DNA of 64,000 bases, taken from the NCBI GenBank assembly GCA_004764695.1, contig SMSO01000033.1, positions 1,441,001-1,505,000 on the forward strand, given 5' to 3'. The position numbers were made by a program, and so were the translations under genes. Every line of letters begins with the position of its first letter. Position 1 is the stretch's first letter. Positions 1 to 13,198 of the stretch are shown here, piece by piece. The notes below the pieces were generated by a model, which saw nothing but the letters and a program-made list of their open reading frames with translations, made no database searches and was not told the DNA's origin. The DNA is from Schizochytrium sp. TIO01 (Eukaryota; Sar; Bigyra; Thraustochytrida; Thraustochytriidae).

Positions 1-3000
1 CTCTTGTATTCCGCTGAGTGGCAAAGACCAAAAGTCACTTCGCGAGCTCCCACGTAATCAAATGTCGTGCAAATCGTGCTGAAGTACACCGATAGACAGA
101 AATTTAAACAAAGGTTGACGTTGTTTCCTTCACTTCTTGACTGGACTACTTTCGATAGGCTTCTTCCGGGACTTGCGTGGGCATCAAATGGAGATTTATC
201 GTGCTCACGATTGTGGCATGCGGCAATTCAGGCAGCGTCCATTTCGTAACCCTCTCGTAACACTGCCCATCTCAAAAAACTGCCAGTCTAAAATTTAATT
301 AGTTGCTTAGTGAGTAGGTACGTACCCTTTGTCAGTGCTACGACCATTCTGAATTTTAAATTTTAAAAATCAACTTAAAAAAATTAAAAAAATATTATAA
401 TTAGGTAGTTATTTTAAAACAAATTAAATAATATTTTTAAGTAAATAAGAAAGAAGAAAATATTTTTACTCATCAAGTTTATTTTATTATTATTATCGAT
501 TTTTTTAAGCACAAACTTTTAAACATATCTAAATAAGCCAACAAACAAAGAACCAACAAATCCAATTGCAACCTATATTTTTATATTGCAACCTGCATGA
601 TCTTTGCTGAAGCATAGAATCATGAATGATCAATCTTTTCTAGTGTTATATGCTAAGGCATTTGCAAATTTTATTCGAAGTGTAAAATTTAGACACTCCT
701 AATTCCCACCATCGCACCTAGATCTGGCCAACGCTGGAAGACTCCAACTCAGATTTTCTTTAGTAAAGATATATGTGTAATAGGGGATGTTGTCTGAGCT
801 GTTGTACTATGAACACATGACCCAACATTGCTGGCTTTTTTAGTACCCGGTTTGAAGGATTCTACCCCGAGTTTACATTCCATCACTCGAATAACAACAC
901 CAAAATAATCATCAAATTTATTTTTTTGGTAACGCCACCATATGAAAAAATGAATAAACTATTATCTACACCAGGAGGTACCAATTATTTTTTTAAAGAC
1001 TAGAAGATGCTTAGGTGCAAATCAATCAGACCACCGGTGTCAAAGTCTTTACGATACATTATTCAGAGAATTGGATACCTACTACTAATACATTGTCTAC
1101 GGATGTTGCAAGAGGAACCCTCAGAGCTTCTTTTTGTTTTTGAAAAGGCGTTTGTATTTCTTCTAGTTCCACATAAAATAAACATCGACTTCTAGCGTTT
1201 CATATCTTCCTCACTCTGTTGTCCAAGAGAGACTGTTTTGATTTAAAAAGTCTATGAGTTGCTTGTTTTCTTTCCGAACGATACTTAGAAGTAGAAGTTA
1301 GTTTATTGTTTGTCGACCCCCCACCCGCTTCCTTTTAAATTCCTCATAAACTACCATGTGTGAATCAAACACCATCATCCAAAGATACTTGAAAATACTA
1401 TTCTCGGGTAATACTAGAAGCTAGCAATTTGAAGACTCCCCTCGGTCACTTTTCAAACATGGACTTACATTTGGTTCTGGGTCAGAGCTCAATTATAAAT
1501 GTATATTTCACCTTCAAGGTGCTTCGATAACTGTTCAACCATCAGACTAAAGGAAATACTATTTAATGAAACAACAAGAAAAAATGTGCAGATTGGGAAT
1601 GCACACTGACTCATATCTCTACTAAGCCTAGTCCTTTTAACGTCGATTCTGAAATTGAGAAGAAGCTTACAAAGTAAAAAACTAGTTTTGATTGATTTCT
1701 TATTTGAAAAAAACTAATGAAACAGTAGTCCTTTAGTAGAGCATTCAGCATATTTGTAGTCACGGCTTAAGCGTGCAGCACCACTAAAAATGCAGTTCAG
1801 TACGGCTGGCTCTCTATTTCTATCGAACACAAAACAATAATTTGTTTTATTATAGCTAACATTAAATTTATCGACCGGTCTTATTCTTTATGTTGACCAC
1901 TCAAACATCTCCGAGTTTGCACATTTGCTCTGCCTTTACGGTTAAGAAGATCAAGAGCAACAGCAGATGATTTTTTTATTTTGACCGTCATGTTTCTAAA
2001 ACTCACGACAAGGCATGTTCCTCCTATTGCGAGAACTCAGGATGGATATTCTTTTGTGGTACTTAAATGTTCTTCAGAAGGAGAACGGTTGCACAATTAA
2101 TTAAAATAACCTACATCGAAAAGGAAATTGTCAAAAGAGAAATATTTAACAATATTCCTTACATGTATTAAATACCTTTTACATGTGCGAAGAGGAGCAT
2201 GGACGAAACGTCTGTTTTTCACTACAATGATAGGGCCTGTTTTTCCTCCACAATAGCTGAAAAAATATATATACTTGTTATCATCGTTGAAAGGAGAAGT
2301 CATGTAAGTTCTAATAATTTTACAAATACAATCTTCTTCTTTTGATATTTCTTGAATATTAAAATCATTAAAACAAAAACCTGTCGAAATCGGTCCATTT
2401 TTTTCTTTGAATTTTGATATTATGGAAATATGAAATCGAACAATGCTTGGGCATGCTAGCTAGAGAAACAAGTTGCAGGATTTGCCTATCCTACTGACTA
2501 TCTACTACGAAAAGTATGCGATATGATTTTCAACATCTTTCAATTTTCGGTTTGTAATAGAAACCAAGCTTTATATTCCTCATCGATCCCTCCTTGAGCT
2601 TTCTATTATTGATTGCAAGAGTATGTAGCAGGTTAAGTCAGAAGTAGGTTAAAGAGGTATAGATTTATATTCCAATACCACTGATGTAATGTACTATGCA
2701 TTGTTTCATAATTTCCTTCTATATGTACTGGATCATTCATCTGATCATCTTGAGAATTTATGTTCTAATAGCACTTTCGGTTGCATTGAAATCACCAAAT
2801 TAGAGCTCGGCGCAAACAACACCTATTTAAGTCGCGTGTATCTATATGGCGAATTAAACTAATAAAGGCCCAAAGAGTGACTCTACTTTCTTTATAAGCC
2901 AACAAGAGGACCCTCTCTCTACATCGCTTTAATTTGATAAGATGGATTACTTTTTAGAGGATCTACCTGTTGTATTTCTTTAAAGGATGTATTATGAAGT

Positions 3001-5520
3001 ATACCCTTCCCCCTTCCACTGTTTGACTATGCTCTTGGATCTATATGCTAGTAACCCTACACATACCCGGTTCGGAATTTGTTTTGTAAGCAGTTCAAAC
3101 GCAGTTCGACCTTTACAAACGTATGTTCTATTTGTTGTGATCTCCCATTTGGATTTTGAGGTGCCTCATCATGCGAAGAATGTTGTGGCACTGGAATGGT
3201 GTAAGAGCAGAGCAGAGCAGAGGAGAACATATGGACTTTAAGAAGGAAATTAACAGATTGTCGCTACTCTTGTTTATATATGATCATAATAAGGACAAAC
3301 TAATGTTTTTAAAGCTTTGCGTCATATAAAGTCGCTGCAATTTCTTTCGCTCTTCAACACCAATGAACAGAATCATTGGCATTTCACTGTTCGAAATCAT
3401 AAAAATCACCCCTCAAGGCTTCAAATGAACTTTAGTTTCATGCATTTGAGGGTCATGTGCTCGTTATTGTATGCTAGAGCTGAGCCCCTATACAACGTTA
3501 GGTTGCTACTTACAATTGCTCTGCACAACAGGGAAAGTGCGCAAGAGCTGGTGTGTAACTTTTCCGCTACCAGTATGGCAAATCATGTTCCTTGTGGAAC
3601 AAAGTTGAAATATAAAATCTCCTCTACGTGATCTACTATCTTCTCGAAAATGGGAGTTGCAGCAATTATCGACTGCAACAGGTGGTGGCTATTGTAGATT
3701 CGAATCTCCCTTAACTTGCATTCACAGAGCATGTTGGCCTAGTAAAATTTCTTCAATCTCTTTAGCCAATTTTTACTTTGGATGTTTCCTACATTAGAAA
3801 ATTGGAAGCAATGTATTGTGCAAAGGGCTCGAAGAGCACATTTACCAATGTCACGAGAACCATCATTATTCAAACAAGAAAGGACTTCCTTTCCTGGCCT
3901 CCTGGCCTCCCACTATCACGAGCACCAAAGTATACCGGGCCTTGCATAATGCCCAGGGGCATTGAAGAGTAAAAACACGAGTCTTAGAATCATCACGACT
4001 CGAAGTTTAACAGTGCTTTTCGGTATCCGTAGGTGAGTTGGGCTACGAATTGAAGTCTTCGAAGTTCGCTCAGTTTGTTGCAGGAAGCATGCTCAGACTG
4101 TCCTCTGTCCTCGCCTTTACAGTTTGGGCGCTGCTGCACGCGCCTTGCCCTGAGTGCAAGAGGTAGGGAACTATAACATAGATAGATATCCCACCTCCAT
4201 CATGATGACGAGGTTGCAACATCGCAAATTTTGAAGTAATCTAAACGTGACAAATAAGAAGAAGCGATGTGTTAGCGTTTTTGATATACTAGCAGCTGGG
4301 AAGACGACAGCATTCGCTCCCAAAAGATGAAGGACCAGCTGCATTCCTAGGTATTATCTATAACCATTATTTTTTTCTTCTAAATACCACGCTTTTTTTT
4401 CTCCAGGTCAGGTCATAAGTACCTAGTACCTATCTTCTTGTTGCCAAATTGCTATTACATAAGCTACAGGGTCGCTGCAGCTGGCAGAACCATGCGTGCA
4501 ATTCTTTCAACTTTGCGTGCAAGCATTCCAAAAGCTGTCGTTGAACGCAAGCCCAGTTTGAACCTATGGTGTTGCGTGGTATTGTCGTCATCATTCAAGT
4601 CGCTGCATGAAAAGTAGGTAGTAAGGAATAGATAAGGTTACTAGGACACTAGGAACTTTACACCTCCTGGTGCACCTTACAAGCACACCGACCGGGAAAA
4701 GAGGCAAAAAAGGTGTCGTTAAGTTGGAATTCATTTAGAATCACGGTCCTTTGCGTACGCATCTTCTTCAGCGGCCTCCCTCCATCATGCTCCGCGTCGA
4801 AGGCTAAGCAAGCGGTAATTTGGGAGGCTGCCTGCAGCTCGATCTCCGTACTCGGTCTGCCCAAGCGAATAGTAGGTATCCTGCTCTGGTTTCGACCAAG
4901 AGAACATGGAGACATACGTTATCGAGGTCTTGTAGAAGATTTTATATTGAAGATAGTGTTATTATATTTACAAGATCAGGATTATTAGGTCACTGGTACC
5001 TGAATTAACATCATTATATTTGAAAGCAATCAAAACCTTCTTGTTTCATTCAACAAATTGATCTTCAACTGAAAGTTAGGATGCCTTGATGCTAAAAGCT
5101 CCCTCACAGACCTGTTCTTTAACACAAACCAATATTCGCCTTTCTGACAACATTGGTTTTGGCGCCAAAATGTCAAAAAAGTATATGCCTAATCTATTTA
5201 ATTCTTCATCATCAAGATGGGCCGATTTAGTTTACTATACTCACTAGGTAACCCCTACTCACACAAGGCAAAAAAAGGGAAAAGGACTTTAGGAGCTGTG
5301 CACGTGCCAGAGTTGAAACCTTACTTCTCAAGAAAGCAGACTTCGAGAGTCTGTGAGGTTCATTCGAGGAATTTCCCAAACGCAAGCCTGTAATAGTCTA
5401 CGTTTGCCTGCAATGGCAAACAGCTACGCTTGCATCTGAACAAAGTACGACGCCGCAAGCGCCTAGCTCTGCAGCCACCTTGAACTGCTCATCGCCAATC
5501 AGCCACCTGGCGTCACCAAG
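1..5520. other. AT-rich spacer without a supportable gene
   Basis: This stretch is AT-rich, with many A and T runs, especially at 350-560. The few short open frames (for example 3317-3631 and 4713-4988) overlap others on the opposite strand, show no family motif and do not look coding. I see no tRNA, rRNA or intact mobile element. The last 200 bases before 5521 must contain the 5' leader of the RING gene, but no promoter motif is clear. It could hold decayed transposon sequence, which needs a repeat library to judge. Confidence 0.6.
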
Positions 5521-7771
5521 ATGGAGCCTAATAGGGTGTGTGCTGATAAGAAGAGAAAGCCCAACACCTCTAGGAAAAAGACCTTTCACAAAGGCGACTC
5601 AAGGCAAGTACCACGGAGGAGAGACCCTGCTAGCCTTGCTATGGTGGAGGTTGCTGCGATGGATGCCACCGACCCTTACAGCTTTTCAAAATCCACTTCG
5701 CGCTACAGTAGCCACCGGCCAAACAGACTCGAGCCAATGCGTGATGCTGAAGCAGCATCTAGGAACCTCCACGGGGACTTGACACACGGAAGCGCTGGGA
5801 ACTATCATGATGATAGAGAAGACGAGTGCGACAGAGAAGACAGCTCGGGAGGTAGTGAAGACCGGCTTGAGAAAGAAGTTGTGGACAGAGATGATGCTCC
5901 GAAAGCGCCTCGCCTGGGAAGTAGGACACGAATGACAAGCAAGTGGAGACTGGTGAGATCTGCGGAATCCGAACCGGCGCATGAATTGAGCGAGCTTGAT
6001 CACTTGCGTCACTCACAGGACAGTACTCCAGTGAGAAAGTCAGATGCATTGCGTGCTGGTAAAGGAGGTAGCAACTATAGGATACCAAAGGGGTTGCGAC
6101 GAGTCCGAAGAGGGTCGCAGGACGGCGTGGCTAGTGTAGGATCATCAAGTACCCAACAAGAGGAATTTGGAGGAAAAGATATGTTACTCGACGCCCAACA
6201 ACATGCTCATGAGCGCCGCGATAGCAGCGTGAGCAGTGGATCGCTTGCAGGTTTGAGAAGTATGGTTGGAGAGTCGCGGCGACGTCTCAAACTCATGAGC
6301 TGGAAGTCCTTCTCAAATAGCAGCCGCTCATTACCGTCAGTTGAAACAGATGAAGTAGAGCGCTACCGACACGAAGAATGTGCGCTATGCAGTTTTGAGG
6401 TTCAAGACCCAACACTTGGGCCTTGTGGCCACATATTTTGCCGGCACTGCGCCTGGGACCGCATTATCGAAGGGCCAGCGAGCTGTCCTATGTGCGGGGA
6501 GCATTTGTCGTCAACAACCATGACACAAGTAGCACAGCATTGCACATTAGAACCCAACCCAGCATGTGGTATTTTTGACAGTGTTTTTGTTGAATACGGT
6601 CGCATTGGCTTTAAAAGCTTTCACTTTTCTCGTGACGCATGCTACATTGACTACAGTGCGACAGATGGACCTGAAGAATGGAAATATTTTGACGATGGTT
6701 CTCCAGCTCCATCAAAGAAACACTTTGACTCTTTCAGTTATGACGAGACTCACCGAGTCTTTCATGGTACTGTCATTTGGAGTCCCAAAACAAGATCAGG
6801 CGGGATTGCCAAGGTGAATTATGAGCTAGTGTTTGATGAGACTTTTGAACAGATTTGTGGAGGCACAGCCGTGGCCTTTAAGACTGAAGGCACGGTGCAT
6901 GGTGTTTTACACTATGGTTCCCAAGCAAGGTATCGACGGCTCAAGTCTAGTATCTATACTACGGATTCAATTTATATGTGGGATTCTACCCGACCTTTAT
7001 TAAACTCGAATTCCCAGCGCGATGGCTGGTCCCCTTACAAAGGACTTCTTCGCTTCTCACGGTGGATTGCAAAAACGACAATGGGTATTCCGAATTGGAT
7101 GTTTCAAGAGCTCATGTCAGACCGTGTCGGTCTGTATGGTGTTGGCTCGGTGCATTTTTCTCAGTCAGGCTCTTTTATCAATCTCGCCAATGTTAGAGGG
7201 CCGGGGCTACCTGCATTCATTCCCTTTCTTCGGGAATCATTCAGTGAAGCATCACGAACTTTTACTGCAGACTTTGAATTTGATCCTTACTGGTTTTCAG
7301 GTGAAACATCTGAGCAGCATCAAGCTCAAGACGAAGACCCCGAAGATAGTGTTGCTGCTGAACAACATGGTTTAGGAGCGCATGGACCTATGCAAGGGCT
7401 TGCGCAGTGCGAGCTCATTTTTGACCCTGAACTGAGCACTGTCATTGATGGTTCCATCCGGTTTTTTTCAAAAGGTCCGGGTTTCTTCTGCTTCACAAGA
7501 TGCTGACCCCAAAACGCTTGTAGATGATGCCTCTGGAAAAGTTAAATCTCGTCAGCGCTCGGGAGTCTTTGCTGCACTAATGTGTGGGGTATCTAAGAAA
7601 TCAAAGCTAGCAAGCCCTCCTATCGAGGTTGAAACGCAACAGCTTGAACTCATGCGCACAGTCAAACTTGGGACTGATATTGTTCTTCGCTTGAAAAACC
7701 CTTGGCAGACAATCACCCATCGGGTCTATCATATCCCCCAGCGTGTTATGATTGGAGATGATGATCTGTAA
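5521..7771 (+). CDS. RING-finger protein with two copies of an unrecognised module (paralogue 1); frame broken near 3' end
   Basis: This is probably an E3 ubiquitin ligase. Residues 1-285 are polar, Ser/Arg-rich and probably disordered. A C3HC4 RING lies at about residues 286-325 (CALC, then CGHIFCRHC, then CPMC). Two copies of a roughly 130-residue module follow, at about 358-485 and 535-749. Each has an F-S-x4-[YF] motif (FHFSRDACY, VHFSQSGSF), then R-x-F (HRVFHGTV, SRTFTADF), then L-x-F-D (ELVFDETF, ELIFDPEL). The uninterrupted frame stops at 7506. The frame one base on continues to 7771 and aligns with paralogue 2 (FFQKVR against FYQVLR; later LRLKNPW against LRFRAMCPW). The break falls in a T7 run at 7462-7468. 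The ATG at 5521 is the first in frame; one at 5641 is possible. RING confidence is high; the substrate is unknown. Confidence 0.8.
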
Positions 7772-10700
7772 AAATTTGACTAAGTGGATGTTGAGGCTAG
7801 CAAAGTATGGTTTCCCAAGCTGGTATCGACTTCTAGGCATCATGGTGCAAATGTAAGCTTCTCTAAGTATATCTCTCACGGAAAGTCGGCCACTGCATGA
7901 CCGACTGAGTATTGCTTTGATCTTTAGGCAGGGTTTGTTTGTTACCCACGCCTAACGAGAATAAATTCGCATATATTCAGAAACTATTTGCAGGGCTTTA
8001 AAATTTTTGTCAATATAAACATATCTGCTGTCTATTTTTCGTCTTTGGTACTGAATTTCTCGAAACGAATGTTCGTCTTCAGGTCCTACATCAATCTTAG
8101 AACCTCCGAAGATACCTAGGTTTGCCTCTAGGTATGTACAAAACCGATCTCAAACTCAAAGCACTCTCACTAGTCGAAGGTATCCCTAGCGGTCCTTCTA
8201 CTTGGGGAAAACTTGGAACAATACATGAACCTAAGGTGAAAGGCAGATTTGGGAATTCAGAGAGAAGTGCTCTTACTAGTACTGACCCATGATCCACAAA
8301 CAAGTGGTTCTGCTAAAATTCAAAATCTTGGGATTGTCGGCAAAGTATTAGGTTCTTGGCTTGTTTGCGAGTATGATAATTTGGTCGGTCAATGTACATT
8401 CTTCATGGTATGTAGGTTAAAAAGCCGATTTGAATATTCCCATATCAATCTTTTAGAATCTAAAACTAGCCTATCTTAAAAAACTTTGCATACCTCGTTG
8501 GCCCTTTCAAGGTTTCTCCCAAATCTGAAACAGAGTCTTAAAATGTTTTGTCCTTTGCAAGGACTGAGGGCAAGGAATTCCTTAATATGTATACTACTAC
8601 ATTAATCGCTTGATTGATCTATGTGATGTTCTTATTTCAAGTTTTGAAGGAGGTTCATTAACTCTTTTCATTTATTCTCACAGGTAACCTGTGGTACCAT
8701 GCAAACAGAGCTATTTGAATGCATGTAGCTCCGTGAAGAGTTTTCAGGGATCGCTGCTGAAGGTTGATGATGGTGATGGTTCATAGTTTCTGGAGCTTCT
8801 CTTTCTTTTTGTCATAGCAACAGAGTGGCAGGTCCGATTTTGAAAATGGAATCTCATGGCATCTTAATTAGAAACTAAATCTCAAGCTCCGCACTTAAAG
8901 CCAAAGTAAGTCGAATAAAATAGTAACAGTGCTTGTTGTCTTCTGATATTTTCTTGTGTATGCAGGATGCGAGTACTTTGAAGTCAAAATTATGATGCTC
9001 CACCAATTTTTAGGTTTCCTCCACAGTAGTAGTAGCATACAAGAGATTCTAGTAATTATGGCGCACCCATAATTGGAATTATCCGAGACAATCTCACAGC
9101 AGACACTATTTTATATATACCCATACGGAGTGGTAAGGAAGATCGATGTAGAAAAGTACTACGTGAATTGGAAAAATGCTATTTCTAAGGACAAAGTCAC
9201 TCGCACATTTGAACTTAGTTCCAACCAGTCAGTAGAGGACCTTTGAGATTCGTAGCCACCTATTCATGTCATACAGATTTAAGGTTCAGAGGCTGAGAAA
9301 ATTTCTTATATACTGACTGAGATCCATCCACCTACAAGACCGAATCACGCGATGCAAATGAAAATCTGCGTCCTCAAATCGCTGTGTGTGTTTGAGGATA
9401 CATGTCGCAACTCTCGATGCCTTCGAGCGCGCTGGAAAGCCATTCGTGGGGCTCCAGACACATGCTGAGAATCGACAACTCACACCTCAAGGCAAAACAG
9501 ACCAAAAAGAAAAAACAGAGAAATTAAACAAAAATAAAATATGTACGTTTGTAGGTTCTGATTCGATGGCTTGGAAACTTTCACATCGGCGGCAACGTTA
9601 TGCAGGCCTTCTCCCAGGTTTCAGGCATGCCAGCGCAATCCAAACCTCGCTACAGCCCCTTTTCAGGCCTTCCTATCGTCCATAAACCATGCTTGTTATC
9701 AGAATTCAGCACTCATGTACAATTTTGGGTCCTTATTCAGTCAAGCTCTATGAGCAAGTAACAACTTCGAAAAACGGATTCGCTTAATTGCTTCAAATCG
9801 CAGGGTCTTTGACTATAGGCTATATCTCCCCTTGAAATTTAGCGTCAAGCTTTGCAGCGTTGCCGCAAAGAAAGCTTGTCAGCCTCAAACGCCGCAGAGA
9901 AGTGGCCTGAGCGTTTGGCCTCTCATGAACCACGCGAACTTCAAGCACAAGCTATAATTTATACCTGTTCTGGTTCTTCCAAAGTTGACCAGTATCTCAA
10001 GATGCTGATGGTATATAAGACTATACTAAGGACGCGTCTCCACGGTGTCAACAGCTACCTTCCAAGAGTGAAGACCACCATACATCGCATACAGAGAGAC
10101 TCAGAAACGTGCTTTATACTTGGGAACCAACACTGGAGCAGGACATCAAGTATTAACTTTTTTAGTTGAAAGCGAAGTATCCCCAACGACAGATGACGAA
10201 GTTAAAGTTAGGCATTGAAGATTTAAGTGACTGACTTTTTGGGCACGATGGTGCGTGGGTAAAGACTGTACATCGACGGGAAAAAAGTCGGTAGGTGGCG
10301 GTCGCTAGTAAAATTTCATATTAAAAAACTGCGGCAGGTCCTTAGCCTAAGCATGGAAAGACGCATTATTCTCTTCGACCAAATGACGCATTTGCTCCCA
10401 TGGCCTAAGTGCTGTTATTGGATCTATAGTCAATAAATTGGAACTCTTTATATGATTCGGATAAAAGTTTTTTGTTTTTGTTTCTTTACAAAGCCAAACC
10501 ACAAAACAGGTGTAGCAATGTGCCATTCAGAAAACGGTGATCAATCAGTTTTAAAAAGATTCGCAATGGTCTAGTGTCTGACTTTACTTCTGATGATGGG
10601 TGGTTGGAGTCGTTATTGGTTTAAGTTATTTGATTTATTTGCAACCAGTGGACTGTGTTTGAGCATATGGATAGATATGTATGTTTCTGAGTCCTGTTCC

Positions 10701-11089
10701 TTTGATTGCTAAATCCAAGGGTAAGTGGCGAAATGCAAAACTAGGTTGAGTAAGTACTTTAATTTTAGGTTAGAAAGAACAATTCATGTGTCTTGACTCC
10801 TAGTATGCATGACTTTTCATCACTACTCACTGCTAATTTTATTGCCAATCTACATGTTTTGATTCTGTATAATAAACACTAGTAAAGTTTATATTGAAAA
10901 GAAAGGGAAAGAAAGGTGAAAAAGGGAAGGTAAGGAAGGATTGTGGTTACATGAGCACATACATTTTGAACCTGCAAAACCTTAATTCAGCGGTTGATTG
11001 AAAAACCAATCTTCCTCCTGATTTGGCAAACCCTTAATTCAGTTTCTGCACAGGACAAGTCGTTCGCTGAACGGTGTTCATTTGACATC
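7772..11089. other. Spacer between RING paralogue 1 and the ZIP gene
   Basis: I see no supportable gene. The sequence is AT-rich. Short overlapping open frames near 8.1-8.5 kb and 9.3-10.2 kb show no motif and no consistent strand. A purine-rich patch (GAAAGGGAAAG type) at about 10897-10940 precedes the ZIP gene and may belong to its promoter or leader. Confidence 0.55.
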
Positions 11090-12461
11090 ATGGCCAAGAC
11101 TCAATTTCTCTTGATGGCTATTATGAGCCTCGCTTTAACTCAGCAAGCGCAAGTAGGATTGGCTCAAGAAGAGGAGGTATCTACCATCTGTAGTACGGCG
11201 TTAGATCGCTTTGTTGAGTTTATGGAGGTTGAAGCTGGTCATGATCATGAAGAAGAAGACCATGAAGACCATGAAGAAGAAGAGCTCGACGATGAGCACA
11301 TCTTGGAGGCATTAACTTGTAACGCTACTGAAGGTACCTATTCAGTTCTCTTTGAGGGTGAAGAGTATTCTGGACTCCTCATCAACGAGTATCAATACGA
11401 TGGCTGCTCTGCTACTGAGGTTGCAAATATTTGTGAAATGCTCATCTGTGAAGGAGCTGACTTGCATCTTGTCCAATATGACATGTGCTGCAGCGAAGTG
11501 ACAGATGCAGATGATTTTGTCGAGGAATGCCACATTGAAGTTGAGGCCTCTGAGAGTACTGTTGTAGTAAATGGTGCTGTTTGGGGTAAGACTATAGCTG
11601 CAGTCTTTATTACCGCCTTTGCAAGTTTGATTGGAGCTGTGTTTCTTTTAGGCAGGGCCCATAAGCTTGACCAAGAAATTCTTAACGATGTGTCTGCGCT
11701 TGCCATTGGCTTTCTGCTTTCCACTGTTTTTGTGCACCTCATGCCTGAAGCAGCAGAATCCATCGACTTTGACTGGAAACTTGGAACAGCTCTCCTTGGT
11801 GGCATCTGCACCGCACTCTTTATCCATATGGGATCTTCTATGTTGGGTATCGGCCACACTCACTCACCCACTGATCTTCATGAAGATGCTGACGCTGAGG
11901 GTGGCACCAACCGTGTTGATGCTTCAGATGTAGACAAACATCACTCCCATGGCCATGGAAGTTGACTGGCCGCTTATTTCTAACATCATAATTGGAGACG
12001 GTATCCACAACCTTGTGGATGGAATGATCCTTGGTATTGCATTCTCAGCCTGTCCCTCTTCTCCAATTGGTTGGATTACTTTGGCTGCTGTGCTTGCCCA
12101 CGAACTTCCCCAGGAACTAGTCGATTTCATGGTTCTTGTCCGGGCTGGTTTGAGCTACCAAAAAGCACTCTTCTTCAACTTTTGCAGCTCCTTGACTGCG
12201 GTGCTTGGTGCTATAATTGTTTTGTCTCTTAATGCATCGATTAGTGAGTCGGCACAGGCCTATTTGCTGGCGTATGGCACTGGATTCCTTGCATATGTCG
12301 CACTTGGCGAGTTGGCCCCAAGTATTGTTGAGGTTGGCAGCAAAAAACGGCGAGCCTTTCGCATGTTTCTCATCGTTGTTGGTGCAGTTATCATTGGAGT
12401 TCTTGGGCTCTTCCATGAACACTGTGATGCTGGTGGTGACCACGAAGGCCACAACCACTAA
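11090..12461 (+). CDS. ZIP-family metal transporter (LIV-1-like), frame broken by one base near 11958
   Basis: This is predicted to move zinc or related divalent metal into the cytosol. The ATG at 11090 (ATCATGGCC) opens a signal peptide of about 25 residues. An acidic, His-rich ectodomain follows (HDHEEEDHEDHEEEE, about residues 51-65), then transmembrane segments from about residue 165. The family's metal-site motifs are present: HNLVDG in TM4 (about residue 307) and HELPQE in TM5 (about 336). A His-rich loop (DKHHSHGHG) sits between TM3 and TM4, and the C-terminus is His-rich. The first frame stops at 11963-11965. The next frame (+1) continues as VDWPLISNIIIGDGIHN to 12461. Removing one base from GGAA at 11957-11960 restores about 456 residues, a normal family length. 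The second metal motif is HELPQE, whereas many LIV-1 members have HEIPHE, so subfamily is tentative. Confidence 0.88.
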
Positions 12462-13198
12462 TTTCATTTGTCTTAAAGCACACCCAGTTCGAAAAACCCA
12501 CTGGTTCGGAAATCAAGAATGGAATGCTCCCCAACACATAGCGGAAATATATATGTTGGTTGCATTTATTTAACCCTATGAATAGCCTCTTCTTACTGCC
12601 TCTACCTGTTTTGCACTACAGATTTGTGTAGTACTTATATGGGCACCGCATATTTCACTTTCTGTTTTCGGCTTTGCAAATACGAGAACAGGATGATGAA
12701 CTTCTTGTTGATTGATTAAGAAACCATTTTGTTCATTTTTTAGTATTTCTTTCATTTCTGAATTGCTAGAATTGCATACTACGTGTGAGTATTATATTCT
12801 TGGCAATTTGGTCTGCTGCAATATTTATTTCTTGTCTTGTTCTAGCTATTATTGTCAATGACTTATCTACCACGTGGAAGCCATTCTCGAATTGGCTCTG
12901 GTACTTTAATGTATAAGTTGAAGTCACGACCACTTGATGACAAGTTATCACAGAACCCTTGATTACTAAAAAGTCCTATATAGTCTTAGTCTATACAAGG
13001 TATAAAGAAGAGCTGTGCACGTGCTTGCAAGTCAAGGCAAACAAACTAAAAGCGCTTCTAGCGCGCCATCCCAGTTGCACGAAATATTACAGTCTTAAAT
13101 CGTTTTGGGGGAGAGGCGAGCTAGCACATACACCCTCCTCTACCCAGCGCTCCTGCAAGCTTTCTGCATCACTTTTCCTTATTAAAAACCACTCTACC
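12462..13198. other. Spacer between ZIP gene and RING paralogue 2
   Basis: These 737 bases are AT-rich and must hold the ZIP 3' end and the RING 5' leader. No other gene, repeat or RNA is supported. The open frame of the RING gene runs upstream to about 12959 but only from a TTG codon, so I treat that part as leader. Confidence 0.5.

Noticed and set aside
3317-3631. 104-codon open frame in the left spacer
   Set aside because: It lacks an ATG start at its beginning, has AT-driven composition and shows no motif.
3645-3715. tRNA-like B-box (GATTCGAATC) with GGGAG/CTCCC ends
   Set aside because: T and D arms do not pair properly and no acceptable anticodon stem was found.
7475-7499. A 25-base GT-AG intron that would mend the RING1 frame
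   Set aside because: It is far shorter than the 461-base intron seen here, and the paralogue aligns with the residues that would be spliced out (QKVR against QVLR).
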